Shown piece by piece: positions 12,705 to 24,952 of a stretch of 64,000 nt of DNA. This stretch comes from Sciurus carolinensis (lineage: Eukaryota > Chordata > Mammalia > Rodentia > Sciuridae), in NCBI RefSeq assembly GCF_902686445.1, contig NC_062232.1, positions 91,808,932 through 91,872,931 on the forward strand, read 5' to 3'. Position 1 is the first letter of the stretch. The number at the start of each line of letters is the position of its first letter. Under the pieces are notes generated by a model, which was not told the DNA's origin, ran no database searches, and worked only from the letters and a program-made list of their open reading frames with translations. The translations under genes were made by a program, and so were the position numbers.

Positions 12705-12895
12705 GTTTTATGAAACTGGTAGTCCATACGCTACCATTTTGCATCAGAATGATGATGCAATCTATTTAAATACAGATTCCTGGGCCCCAGTCTGAGGCTA
12801 CTAGATTAGAATATCTGCAAGTGGGTTGTAGAGATATAAAATTTCAACACATCCTCTAGGAAATTTTGAAGCAAAATAAAATTTGAGAAACATTA
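12705..12895 (+). mobile_element. hAT-Charlie fragment (MER5/MER3-like)
   Basis: Contains ctggtagtcca, gcatcagaatgatg, acagattcctgggcccca and an A/T-rich close. This is the common layout of small hAT elements. Confidence 0.5.
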
Positions 12896-13085
12896 AAAGA
12901 GAAAGGAACGAGCAAAAGTACAAAGGAATGAAAGCACAGGAAAAATGTAAGTGAAACTTTAAGTAAATGAATGGAAGAATATTGGGCTATAGAGATAAAC
13001 TGAAGCCAGACCAATGGTGGATTCCAGCATCAGAGTCAGGGGAGTGACATGTATTCTAATGTCAATAGGCAGCATATATTTCAGT

Positions 13086-13318
13086 AGCAGAGTACCATGG
13101 TTAAGTGCTTCAACTCTTGAGCCAGGCTTCCAGGAGTCAAGTCTTAGCTCCTGGACTCACCAGCTACTTGAACTTGCATAAGGTTCTTAAGCTTTCTCTG
13201 CACTGGTTTCCTCATCCATAAAATAGTAGAATAATAGGACTTACCTTATAGGATTGCCATGAGATTAAATGAGTTCATATATGTGAAATGTTTAGAATTG
13301 GGAGGGGCACACAGTAAA
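13086..13318 (+). mobile_element. MIR SINE
   Basis: MIR order: accatggttaagtgctt, ttgagccaggc, aactcaccag-like core, ggtttcctcatccataaaat, ttaccttataggattg and ggcacacagtaa. Confidence 0.9.
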
Positions 13319-13444
13319 AACGATGTCAGTATATAGACTTTCAAAAAAGTGTGTAACAAGGTTAAGGCTACCTTTTGGAAGGCTAAGATGGCAATAATGC
13401 ATAGACGTCACCTGCCTGTTCTTGATAAGCAAATCCTATATTTC

Positions 13445-13562
13445 TTCTAACTCATGTTTCTCAACCTTGGCTGAACATTGGAATCACCTCCTCCTCCTGG
13501 TCTGGGTAGAAATCCACCAAGACAAGTTCAATTTGCACCCATGCTTAAGAATCAGTGTTCTA
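13445..13562 (+). mobile_element. hAT fragment
   Basis: ttctcaaccttggctgaacattggaatcacct is the typical opening of a small hAT-Charlie element; the remainder is degraded. Confidence 0.55.
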
Positions 13563-13574
13563 AGTATATTTCAA

Positions 13575-13790
13575 ATCTGTCCCCTTTCCATTATGAACTA
13601 TTCACTATATGCAACACAATATCCTAGGTTCTTTTCTTGCATTATATCACTTAAATTTCAGAACCATTTTTGAGGCAGATGCTAATATTATCCTCACTTT
13701 AAAGACTGTTTGGAAGATTGAACAAGGGTCATCCAACTAGAAAGGCTGGAGCTAGAACTGAGACAGTCTGGTATCAGACTTTCCACTCAA
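13575..13790 (-). mobile_element. MIR SINE, degraded
   Basis: Reverse MIR layout: cactatatgcaacacaatatccta, ttatatcacttaaatttcagaacca, ttatcctcactttaaagac, aagggtcatccaactag, agaactgagacagtctgg. Confidence 0.65.
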
Positions 13791-13879
13791 AATCACCACT
13801 TGGCATTATGTCCCCAGTCCAAATAGCCACCCTCTCACACTAGAGAGGTCAGTTCTTTGGTCTCTCCACTTGCATTATT

Positions 13880-14690
13880 GCCTTCCTCCATTTTAATATG
13901 GACATGACAGTCAGTGAGATCTTTTAATACATCAACTGGATCATGTCATGATCTTGCTCACAAATTTCCATCTGTTTCCAATGCACTAAAAGTTGAAATT
14001 CAATTTTCCTCCCATGGTCTTTCAAGTCCTATAGGATCTCACTCGTCTATTCACCTCTCCAGCCTCATCTCATCTCCTGTCAGTTTCAACTACAATCACC
14101 ATATTCCAGTCACAGTTGTCCTTAGGCTCATTGCATGTTCCAACCTTCCCTACCTGGGGCCTTTGAACTTCTTATTTTCCTCTGTCTGGAATGCTCTTCC
14201 CCAGGCTCTTTACGTTCATGGCTCCTTTTCATCTTTCAGATATGAGTTTAAAGGTCACCTACTCAAAGGTCTCCCTGACCACTCAAGCTAAAACAAGCCT
14301 TTTTATTTTCTCAGTCCTTTATTTCTTTAATAGTACTTATGTTGTTTATGTTTAGACATTTATTTATATATTTGTTTATTATTTGTCTTCTCTGGTAGAA
14401 TAGGAGTTCCATAAGAGCAAGGAACATACTTGTGCTACCAGGTATGCTACATATAGTTGTATATGTTATATACTGCATGAGGGTGCTGTAGCTAAAGGGA
14501 GGCATTCCCAGAGATTTTTCTGGCAAATGGCAATAACATATCTTAACAAGGGACTCCTTTTTGCGATACATATAATACTGCCATATAATTTAGCAGTACC
14601 CTGTATGTCTACTCTATTTGCTAATATGTACCCACCTTTGGCACTTAGTTGAGCATATGGTAAATGCTCCAAAAACATGTTGACTGGATA
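13880..14690 (+). mobile_element. L2 3' region, interrupted
   Basis: Typical L2 text: tggaatgctcttccccag, aaggtcacctactcaaaggtctccctgacca, tttattatttgtcttctctggtagaat and ccataagagcaagg. It stops near 14445. The final L2 segment (ggtaaatgctccaaaaacatgttgactgga) appears only near 14640-14690, after about 185 bp of unrecognised sequence. The 125-aa frame at 13914-14291 is L2 read-through. Confidence 0.75.
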
Positions 14691-15316
14691 TAGGGAAAGA
14701 GACAATATTAGGATATTGCCAGTGGGAAAATATAGGGATATTCCAGACTGCTGAGAAATTTAGTTATTTTCGAAGAGGTAACAGAGGTAAAATTAAAAGT
14801 GATTAGCTCTGACCCTAGGAGCCTAGAGGGAAAAGTGGTGCCATTTTAAAAAAAAGAATGGAAGTCAAAGAAGAAAACACTGGTTTGAGAAAATGACAAT
14901 GATTCTATTTTTTATATAATTTAGAAGATGATCCCTCCCATTTTGCTGTTAGTGAGCTTGTCATCATTTTATTGTGAGATTTTAAAAATAGAACCGAATT
15001 TGCTCTGCACGGTCTTTGAAATGGTTACATTAATGCTTTTCAAGGTCTGTTCTTCCTTTAAAGGATGTACATGTAAATGGTTGTGTTTTATGATACAATA
15101 ATTTAGGGACCAAGCTAGAAAGGATTAAGGAAGGAGAGATAAATATAATCACTTTCACATTAGATGACTCCCACCCAGCATTCTATGCTGAACTTCAACA
15201 CAGCTTCTTTTAAGCTATGGCCCTTAAAAATCAATGTTTTAATCTTATCCCCCCTTTTGTGAAGTATTTCTGAAAACTAAGATTACCTTAGCCAATCTCC
15301 TTTCCCTAAGAGACTA

Positions 15317-16957
<1,641 letters not shown>

Positions 16958-17103
16958 CGAACAGCTGCACTGGGTGCACTGATTGGGTTGCCGGTTCTGG
17001 AAGAGCCCTTCAGCCATGAAGAGCTCCCCGTGTTGGTAAGTAGTCCCATTGTACTCACATGACTTGCTGGTCACCTTACTGTTCACTGGGGGTAAGGAGT
17101 CTT
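16958..17103 (-). CDS. CHRDL1: CHRDL1 coding exon C (linker and first half of VWC domain 2)
   Basis: Exon carrying the linker between VWC1 and VWC2 and the first half of VWC2. The acceptor follows a T-rich tract and ends in ccag; the donor is TTCG|gtaaga. It is 146 bp: two bases completing the codon begun in exon B, then 48 codons ending at phase 0. It reads [19 protein letters not shown], then [13 protein letters not shown], and ends in [11 protein letters not shown] (in EYNGTTY) is an N-glycosylation sequon. One Cys plus the CxxCxC-type cluster gives four cysteines, the same layout as exon A. Compared with the human protein as recalled, Ser replaces Asn in VNSK and Met replaces Val in FMAEG. 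A second acceptor lies 3 bp inside (see the tandem site at 17101-17106). The open frame extending down to 16877 is intron read-through. Confidence 0.95.
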
Positions 17104-17106
17104 CTG
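17101..17106 (-). promoter_or_regulatory. CHRDL1: Tandem NAGNAG splice acceptor (CAGAAG) at CHRDL1 exon C
   Basis: Read on the minus strand the exon boundary is CAGAAG followed by ACTCC. Splicing at the first AG adds AAG to the exon and gives Pro-Glu-Asp-Ser at the junction with exon B. Splicing at the second AG gives Pro-Asp-Ser. Both keep the frame. NAGNAG sites commonly yield transcripts differing by one residue; which is used here is inference. Confidence 0.75.
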
Positions 17107-17294
17107 GAACAGGGCGGAGAAAAAAACACACCAAGTATTGGCATCATTGCAAAGAATTTCATAAATCCCAACAGCAGATGGGGCTGTACTACATAGAGGA
17201 AGTTAAAAGACAATCCTTACTCCAATGGCTAATGATTCAAGATAGCACTAAAACAGTCAGACAAAAATAGAAGCTGACATCACCATTCATTCAT

Positions 17295-17415
17295 TCTTTT
17301 GTTTGTTTGGCATTTATTGAGCACCTACTATGTGGCAGGCATTGTAATAAGCATTAGAAAACACAGAACAAAGACGAGGCCCCTGCCTTGATGGTGCTAA
17401 GAGTTCTAGATGAAT
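17295..17415 (+). repeat. Ancient mammalian repeat fragment, family not assigned
   Basis: catttattgagcacctactatgtggcaggcattgt, then acagaacaaagacgaggcccctgccttgatggtgc. A common old mammalian motif; I cannot name the family with confidence. Confidence 0.5.
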
Positions 17416-17784
17416 AAGATATTCATTTGCCTGAAAGGACGGGGTCCATGCTATCTCTTTTAAATCTTTTCTACCTAATCATTCAGAAAAGGAACAGTTT
17501 GTTATAGCTACCACAGAAACTTTATCTTCTATTGTGTTTTATATCACTTGTTGGATGCTTGTTCCAGCCTCTGCAGGTTTTGATTATCGTTAATCCCTTC
17601 ACCAAGATTGCCCCTTCTCTCCATTCTCTTCCACGTACTGAAATCCTAACTCATACCGGCTCTGCTCATGTCTCCTTTCCTCCACAAAGTATTCCCTAAT
17701 CCAGTCCACTATCTGGAACTCTCAAGGAATTAGATGTCCAAAGCATACAATTAGATATTCAAATATTATTAGAACTCATATTTG

Positions 17785-18013
17785 TGAATTATGGTAACCT
17801 AGGAAATCATTTACCAAGAAGCTTCACATGTATTATTTAATGAAACTTCAACAACCCTATGGATCAAATAGGGTAAATTCTTACCTTCACTTTTCATTTC
17901 AGGGAAATAAATCACTGAGATTGAGTGACTTATCTGAAGTTACAAAGTTAGTGAATGGTGAAAAGAAGAATCAAAACCTGGTCTCCTGAACCTAAATTTC
18001 ACCCTCTATTAAC
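17785..18013 (-). mobile_element. MIR SINE
   Basis: Reverse MIR layout: cttcacatgtattatttaatgaaacttcaacaaccctatgg, cttttcatttcagg, attgagtgacttatctgaagtta and a terminal ctattaacca. Confidence 0.75.
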
Positions 18014-18198
18014 CAATGTATGCATGTGTATGTATTATTTTTTGAGAACTGGAATTCTCAATTGTCTCTTTACTCCATGGAATCTAGCATAGGGTTACCA
18101 TGTAGCAAAAAGTCGATGCACTTGGTGATTAATTCTAAGTCAATGATCCCTAGCAATCTTTTCACTGGGTTTCCTTCAGTACATGATACATGTTTATG

Positions 18199-18241
18199 CA
18201 CACACACATACACACACACCCATGCACAAACATACACACAC
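18199..18241. repeat. Imperfect (CA)n repeat
   Basis: CA runs interrupted by ATA, CC and AAA. The minus-strand 62-aa frame across it is low complexity. Confidence 0.9.
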
Positions 18242-18481
18242 CAAATAACAATGGGCATGTTTCAAGATTAAACTTATTATTGATTTATGAATAATCAAAA
18301 GGCTCAAGGAAAGCTTGGAAAATGCCTGCCACAGGACAGCAAAAAAAGAGAAAAATCAAGGGAGTTGTATGTTTCATTAGAAGCTTACAGAGTTGGACCA
18401 CCCTTGCTATCAATAAAAACTATCATGAACATTAGTTAATTCTATGTGGACAAATGATACCTCCATATAATTAAAAAAATG

Positions 18482-18707
18482 AAGCTGGGTGTGCTGGCAC
18501 ATGCCTGTAATCCCAGTGACTAGGGATTCGGAAGCAGGAGGATCACAAGTTCAAAGCCAGCCTCAGCAACTTAGCCAGGCCCTAAGCAACTTAGTGAGAT
18601 CCTGTCTCAAAATAAAAAATAAAAAGGGTTGGGGATGTGGCTGAGTGGTAAAGTGCCCTTGGGTTTAATCCCAGGTACCAAAAATAAAAACAAACAAACA
18701 AACAAGG
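18482..18707 (+). mobile_element. B1-dID (MEN-type) SINE, full length
   Basis: B1 half (gctgggtgtgctggcacatgcctgtaatccca, aggaggatcacaagttcaaagccagcctcagcaac, tctcaaaataaaa) joined to an ID half (gggttggggatgtggctgagtggtaaagtg, tttaatcccaggtacc) and an AAAC-rich tail. Its B1 promoter half faces opposite to CHRDL1. Confidence 0.92.
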
Positions 18708-18774
18708 AAATGATTCTCAAGCTGTAATGAAAATGATTGATAAAGGCTAATAATACCTATAATACCAATAATAA

Positions 18775-18932
18775 TAATATAACAAAACCTGAGCCCTAAC
18801 TCAATGCTATGCACAATGAATAGTTCTTATGCATATGTTATTTAATGGCACTTACTAATCATGTTCTGATATAGACATAATTGTCCCCATTTGGCAGATG
18901 AGAAAATTAAGGCTTAGAAATTAATTGATTTG
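18775..18932 (-). mobile_element. MIR SINE, part split off by an L1 insertion
   Basis: Reverse MIR text up to attgtccccatttggcagatgagaaaattaaggct. The element stops inside ttaattgatttg, where the L1 is inserted, and resumes at 19941. Confidence 0.85.
18921..18932. repeat. Target-site duplication, left copy (12 bp)
   Basis: ttaattgatttg, repeated exactly at 19941-19952 around the L1. Confidence 0.92.
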
Positions 18933-19940
18933 ATAATGTGAAAAGAGAGCCTACAGAGTGGGGTAAAATCTTTTCCATACAAACTTCAGATAGAGTACTA
19001 ATCTCCAAAATTTATAAAAAACTTAGAAAACTTCACACCAAAAATACAAACAACCCAATCAATAAATGGGCTAAGGAACTGGGCAGACACTTCACAGAAG
19101 AAAATATACTGGTGATCAACTAATATATGAAAAAGTGTTCATCATCTCTAGGAATTAGAGAAATACAATTCAAAACCATCCTAATATTTCATCTAACTCC
19201 AATGAGAATGGCATTATCAAGAACACAAGCAATAATAAGTGTTGGTGTGGATGTGGGGAAAAAGTCACACTCCTACATTGCTGGTGGAGTTGTAATTTGG
19301 TGCAGCCACTCTGGAAAGCTGTATGGAGATTCCTTAGAAAACTTGGAATGGAACCACCATTTGATCCAGCTATCCCACTCCTCGGTTTATACCCAAAGGA
19401 CTTAAAATCAGCAAACTACAGTAAAGTAGCCACATCAATTTTTATAGCTGCTGAATTCACAATGCTAGATTGTGGAACCAACCTAGATGCCCTTCAACTG
19501 ATGAATGGATAAAGAAACTGTGGTATGTATACACAATGGAATACTACTCAGTCATAAACAAGAATAAAGTTATGGCATGTGCTGGTAAATGGATGGAGTT
19601 GAAGAATATAATGCTAAGTGAAATAAACCAAACCCAAGAACCCAAAGGCCGAATGTTTTCTCTGATAAGTGTAAGGGAGGTGGGGTGGTGGGGGGTGGGG
19701 GTAAGAGAAGAATGGAGGCACTTTGGATTATGTATAGGGAAATGGGGCAGGAGTGGCGGGGAGGAACGATAATGGACTGAGACAGACATTATTACCCTAT
19801 GTACATGTATGGTTACATGAATGGTGTGAATCTGCATTGTGTACAACCACAGAAACAAAAAGTCATACTCCGTCTGTGTACAATGAATCAAAATGCAGTT
19901 TGTAAAAATTTTTTTTAAAATTTAAAAAAGAACAAAAGAT
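18933..19940 (+). mobile_element. 5'-truncated L1 (ORF2 C-terminus and 3' UTR) inside a MIR
   Basis: About 1 kb. It encodes the degraded end of ORF2: EWGKIFSIQTSD-like, NNPINKWAKELGRHFTEEN, then in shifted frames [20 protein letters not shown] and MEYYSVINKNKVMA. Stops and frameshifts break it, so it cannot make a functional reverse transcriptase. A G-rich 3' UTR and an A-rich end follow. Exact 12-bp duplications mark both edges. Confidence 0.95.
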
Positions 19941-20040
19941 TTAATTGATTTGCCCAAGGTCACATAACTTGTCAGTTGGCTATGCCTGAATATGAATTAC
20001 AAACTGACTGATTCTAGAATCTTCCATCCTAGCCACTATT
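19941..20040 (-). mobile_element. MIR SINE, remainder after the L1 insertion
   Basis: Continues in register from 18932: gatttgcccaaggtcacataact through cttccatcctagccactatta, the terminal reverse-MIR sequence. Confidence 0.85.
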
Positions 20041-20587
20041 AAGGGTACCAATCACTTCAAATCTGTAACAAGGAAGAGATCATTTAATTTGAAACCCAAA
20101 CCAACAAAATGTGAAGGCTGTGTTGTGTCTCTACAACCATGTGGCCTAAAGTACCCAGAAAACACAGAGTGCATTTTTCTTCAGCTTCAACAATTAGGGT
20201 AATAACTCAATTCTACACTTTGCAGCATTTAAAAAGTTTGCCTTCATTTTGCTTTAAAAAAGAAGGTGACTTCACACTCCAAGAAATAGCCTAACTCACA
20301 CTAAGAGTCCCTGTGTCTGGACTGAGAGTTCTAGCTCCTGCCCATATGTGCATATACCCAGACAGCTGCAGCTAGCAGGAATGAGTGAAACTCATCAGAG
20401 AAAGGACAGGAGCAGGGCCATTTGCCCCCCAGGCTCTAATTATTCCAAATCTCAGAATTTCGTGGTAAAGGAAAAGTATGATGACCTACAAAACAGTATT
20501 GGCCATGGCTCTGACAGGAGCCAGTAGTTCTTTGGAATGCCCCCTTCCCGCAATAGTTTGGAATTATTTAGCCTTAAAAGAAATTGT

Positions 20588-20720
20588 GTGGCTGGGGCTG
20601 TAGCTCAGTGATAGAGCACTTGCTTAGCATGCGTGAGGCACTAGGTTCCATCCTCAGCACCACATAAAAATAAACAAAATAAAGGTATTGTGTCCATCTA
20701 CAACTAAAAAAAACATTTAA
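20588..20720 (+). mobile_element. ID-type SINE (squirrel form), full length
   Basis: A box tagctcagtgatagag, B box aggttccatcc, cagcaccacat, then the squirrel tail aaataaacaaaataaaggtattgtgtccatctacaac and an A-run. Flanks resemble each other (aaattgtgt and aaaatgtgc) but no exact duplication is clear. Confidence 0.93.
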
Positions 20721-21032
20721 AAAATGTGCATCAATTTTTGAACTTGGTCTTCCACTAAAGTATAAATGGCGGGGCAACTGTGGGGTGAGTTTTTCTGCTA
20801 GAAGCATAACCCTGAGAGTCTTTCTTGGAATAGTCTTGCGAGTAACCTGGCATTGGAGTCTATTAATGCAGTCAACAAAAGACAGAGTGAAAGCAAGACA
20901 GGGAGACAAATGAGAATCAAAGAAAAAGAAAACATTATGGTCAAGCTTACAACTAGTATTATGCAATAAAGTTATCATAACATCTTCTTACTTATTATTT
21001 TATTCTTCTAACATCTTTAACAATATAGGCAG

Positions 21033-21079
21033 GAAATTATGAAAATGAGGCTACTGAAAATGAAATTATGAAAATGAGG
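21033..21079. repeat. Short tandem duplication, period 29 bp
   Basis: gaaattatgaaaatgagg occurs at 21033-21050 and 21062-21079. Confidence 0.85.
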
Positions 21080-22620
21080 GCTGAAGATTTAACCCATGTC
21101 ATACAACTGCTTCAAAGGAGATTTTCAGCCATCAAGCTTGTGTCCTTTTTGCAGAATGGATGTTAAAACTTGGGGATAGGATCACCAGGTCATAACACTA
21201 GCTTGGGCACCAATTTCCCATAACCTTGCACAATCCACTTTACCTCTTTGGGGCTCAATTTTTCTAAGAATGGTGCATGAGACTCAAATCTCCCCTTGCC
21301 TATTTAGAGGGCCAACACAGCATGTTTCCCAACCACAGAAGCAAGAAAAGCCACCTCAGTCTCTACCCTCTCCTTTCCCACATTTTCCGAGGTGGCTGGG
21401 CTTCTAACCAACTGTCCTTGGAACACATTCGGTGTTCCTGGCCAAAAACTGGCAGAAAATCAGTCTAAAGCCACGCTGGCTCCAGGACCCTCGGGAGACT
21501 GCTACAACAAAAATGACCAGGCTGCATGTCTAGCCTCCCCATCTCCCCTGTTTCCAGTCAAATTCCCACAATGCACCATAAAAAGCTGAGGAAGAACATC
21601 ATGCAGTAAGCAGAGCAGCAGTAAGGCATATTAGTACAAATGTGATAAAAAAAAAGCACTCTTCCCCAGGGCAGGGATGGTCTTCTATGTAAGCAGAATG
21701 GTTTCTGAGGTGCTCAAAAAGCACCACTTATCCTATCTCCTAACACCTTTTCTCTCACTGATGCCTAAAATGGTTGGATTTTTTGCCATTAAATTTTGCA
21801 ATCCCAGGACTTTGGTGAGAGGCTATGCATTGTCAGTAACATCTTAGTGGGAATAACTGTGTTCTAGGCTTTTTCTGCTCTTCGAAGTGCCTGGCAAATT
21901 TTACCAAAATGTCTGTGGTCCTACCCCTCTTCCTTTGGTGCATTATTCCTTCCTTTCCTCATACTACTTTTATCCCCACTCACCGGAACCTAAAGTCTTC
22001 ATTCTGTTTGCTCTTTCCCCATTCTCCCCCACCCTCAGATTTCCATTTTCTCAATGGGACAGTTCTCTGCTAGTCAGAAAAGCAGTTTGTATATATCCAG
22101 TTACAAATCAAACTCCCATTATGATGAGATAAATGCAAACTTCCTCAGAGCTTTGAGGGATCAGTTGCTAATTTCCTCAATGCCGAGCTGTCCCTTCTTT
22201 AGCATTGCTATCATTGCTCTGGTTTCTACTTTACTTTTGATAGCTCAACCTCATTCTAATGTTTCTCTGGTTTTCTGACATTTTTTACTGGTATGATCCC
22301 AGTGCGTCTGCAATGCACTGGTGGGTGTAGTGATGGAGGGGAGGAATGGAGATGAAGGCTTGAAAGAAGAGGTTATGCTCCCCTCAGTTTCCTGTGATGT
22401 ACAGAGAGAGAGACACACAGATCCATCAAAATAGAACTGTATGATCCAAAGGACTTTACTCTCAGAAATGCAAGGGAGAGAATGGTAGAAAGGCTGGGAA
22501 ATAACTTCATGGGATAGGTTGCAAATTGTGTTTTTCAGCTCTGTATCTCATCATGATTCAGAGAAAAAAATTGAGCCTAGTCTCTGGGGTCTGCAAACAT
22601 TGGGTCTCTGGGATCGCAGA

Positions 22621-22965
22621 TGATACAGTCTGAATGCTTTTGTTCCCTTGAATTCATAAGTTGAAATTATAACCTTCAAGGTGATGGTATTAGGAGTTAG
22701 GACTTTTATGATATAATGCTCCACGTTCATGGAATCAGGGTCCTTATAAGAGGCCTAAAGTAGCTATCCTACCCCTTCTATCATGTGAGGGCTCAGAGAG
22801 AAAGCGTCATCTAAGAACTAGAAAGTGGACCTTCACCAAACACTAAATCTGCAGGCAACTTGATCTTAGGTTTCCAAGCCTCTGTAAATGTAAGATTAAT
22901 TTCCATTGTTTATATTTTACTGAGTTTATGGTATTTTGTTAAAACAGCCTGAAGGGACTAAAACA
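22621..22965 (+). mobile_element. MLT1/MaLR-type solo LTR
   Basis: Starts tgatacagtctgaatg and ends ggactaaaaca. Internal landmarks are aattcataagttgaaa, aaggtgatggtattaggag, cttataagaggcc and the 3' block tttatggtattttgtt.aaacagcctga. There is no internal gene region. Confidence 0.7.
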
Positions 22966-22974
22966 TATACTTTG

Positions 22975-23100
22975 GTATGTTTTTGCTTTGTGATCTTGGG
23001 AAGACTACTTAATCTCTTTGCACCCAGGTTTCCTTACCTCCAAAACAAGTATGCTATCAACCTTATATGGCCATGAGGTTTAGAGATAATTTACTTTTAA
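22975..23100 (+). mobile_element. MIR fragment
   Basis: Central MIR text only: tttgtgatcttgggaagactacttaatctctttgcacccaggtttcctta. Confidence 0.6.
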
Positions 23101-23491
23101 AAGCCCAGAGGTACCAGTGCTCACAATAAATTGTAGAGGATATTGGGCTAGAGATAAGGCACCAAAGAATTACATAAAGTTGAATATCATAAAGGGATTT
23201 TCCTAATTTCCTTGGATAACTAGACAATTAAAAAGTGTTTGCTTTACATCCCCCCTAAAAAGTAGAACAAGGCAGGGATGCCCTTGTTCACCACTTCTAT
23301 TCAACATCATCCTTGAAACTCTAGCCAGAGCAATTAGACAGACCAAAGAAATTAAAGGGATATGAATAGGAAAAGAAGAACTCAAACTATCCCTATTTGC
23401 TGATGACATGATTCTATATTTGGAGGAGCCAAAAAATTCCACCAGAAAACCTCTAGAACTTATAAATGAATTCAGTAATATAGTAGGATAT

Positions 23492-23498
23492 AAAATCA
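23492..23498. repeat. Probable 7-bp target-site duplication, left copy
   Basis: aaaatca, repeated at 23645-23651. Removing the intervening sequence restores the expected L1 ORF2 order. Confidence 0.7.
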
Positions 23499-23644
23499 TT
23501 ACCCTATGCACATGTGTGATTACACGAATTGTATGAATCTACATTGTGTACAACCACAGAAACGAAATGGTATACCCCATTTGTGTACAATGAATCAAAA
23601 GGCAGTCTGTAAAAAATTAAAAGACAAATAAAAAATATTTTTAA
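23499..23644 (+). mobile_element. Very short L1 3' end nested in L1 ORF2
   Basis: ttaccctatgcacatgtgtgattacac, tgtacaaccacagaaac, ccatttgtgtacaatgaatcaaaa and an A-rich tail are the last 146 bp of an L1 3' UTR. It lies in the same orientation inside another L1. Confidence 0.88.
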
Positions 23645-24770
23645 AAAATCAACACTCAAAAATCTAATGCATTTTTATTCATAAGTGATGAATCCTCTGA
23701 AAGAGGAATTAGGAAACCTACCCCATTCACAATAGTCTCAAAAAAAATACTTGGGAATCAATCTAATAAAAGAGGTGAAAGACCTATACAATGAGAACTA
23801 CAGAACACTAAAGAAAGAAATTAAAGAAAACCTTAGAAGAGGGAAAGATGTTCCATTTTCTTGGATAGGCAGGATTAATACTGTCAAAATGGCCATACTA
23901 CCAAAAGCGCTATACAAATTCAATGCAATTCCAATTAAAATCCCAATGACATTCCTCAGAAATAGAGAAATTCATCTCGAAGAATAAGAGACCCAGAATA
24001 GTCAAAGCAATCATGAGCAGGAAAAGCAAAGCAGGTAGTATCGCAATACGAGACCTTCAACTATACTACAAAGCAATAGTAACAAAAATGGCATGGTATT
24101 GGCACCAAAATAGGCAGGTAGACCAATGGTACAGAGTAGAGGACACAGAGACAAATACACATAAATATAGTTATCTCATACTAGACAAAGGTGCCAAAAA
24201 CATACAATGGAGAAAAGATAGCCTCTTCAACAAATGGTGCTGGGAAAACTGGAAGTCCATATGCAGCAAAATGAAACTAAACCCCTCTCACCCTGCACAA
24301 AACTCAACTCAAAATGGATCAAGAATCTAGGAATTAGACCAGAGATCCTCCCCCTAATAGAAGAAAAAGTAGGTCCAAATCTTCATCATGTCAGCTTAGG
24401 ACCAGACTTCCTTAACAGGACTCCCATAGCACAATAAATAAAAGCAGGAATCAATAATTGGGATAGATTCAAACTAAAAAGCTTTTTCTCAGCACAGGAA
24501 ACAATCAACAATGTGAAGAGAGAGACTACAGAGTGGGAGAAAATCTTTTCCACACACACTTCAGATAGAGCACTAATTTCCAGAATCTATAAAGAACTCA
24601 AAAAACTCTACACCAAGAATGCAAATAATCCAATCAACAAATGGGCTAAGGAAATGAATAGACACTTCACAGAAGAAGATCTACAAGCAATCAACAAACA
24701 TATGGAAAAATGTTCAACATCTCTAGTAATAAGAGAAATGCAAATCAAAAACTATCCTAATTACATAAAA

Positions 24771-24952
24771 ATGTACTATAAGTCATGGGAGAGCTCCTTC
24801 TTCTGGGAGTAAGATAATAGGATGGATGTGAGACAGTGGTGAATCAGATATTTGAATATATATGTATATGTATATACACCTACATATGCATTCATATTCT
24901 TGAATTACAGAAATGTGTTTCTCACTCAAAATTTAAATAAATACATAACAGG
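24771..24952. other. Unrecognised segment inside the L1
   Basis: About 180 bp with no L1 similarity I can see, including a TATATG-rich run at 24855-24885. It sits where the last part of ORF2 and the start of the 3' UTR should be. Confidence 0.6.

Larger units (their letters stand above)
23245..24770 (+). mobile_element. L1 ORF2 fragment with the reverse transcriptase core, disrupted
   Basis: Begins near gaacaaggcagggatgccc and includes the RT active-site motif FADD at 23396-23407. Later frames read [58 protein letters not shown] and NNPINKWAKEMNRHFTEED. An in-frame TGA at 23363-23365 precedes the FADD motif, other frameshifts follow, and a second L1 piece interrupts it at 23499-23644. It stops abruptly at about 24770 after QIKNYP. 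It is an inactive remnant. Confidence 0.93.

Noticed and set aside
13914..14291. 125-aa open frame
   Set aside because: Lies entirely within L2 sequence.
20574..20978. 134-aa minus-strand open frame
   Set aside because: Its C-terminal part is the translated complement of an ID SINE, and the rest has no recognisable content.
23751..24812. Chain of frames resembling reverse transcriptase
   Set aside because: These are L1 ORF2 remnants with stops and frameshifts, not a host gene or a retron or diversity-generating system.
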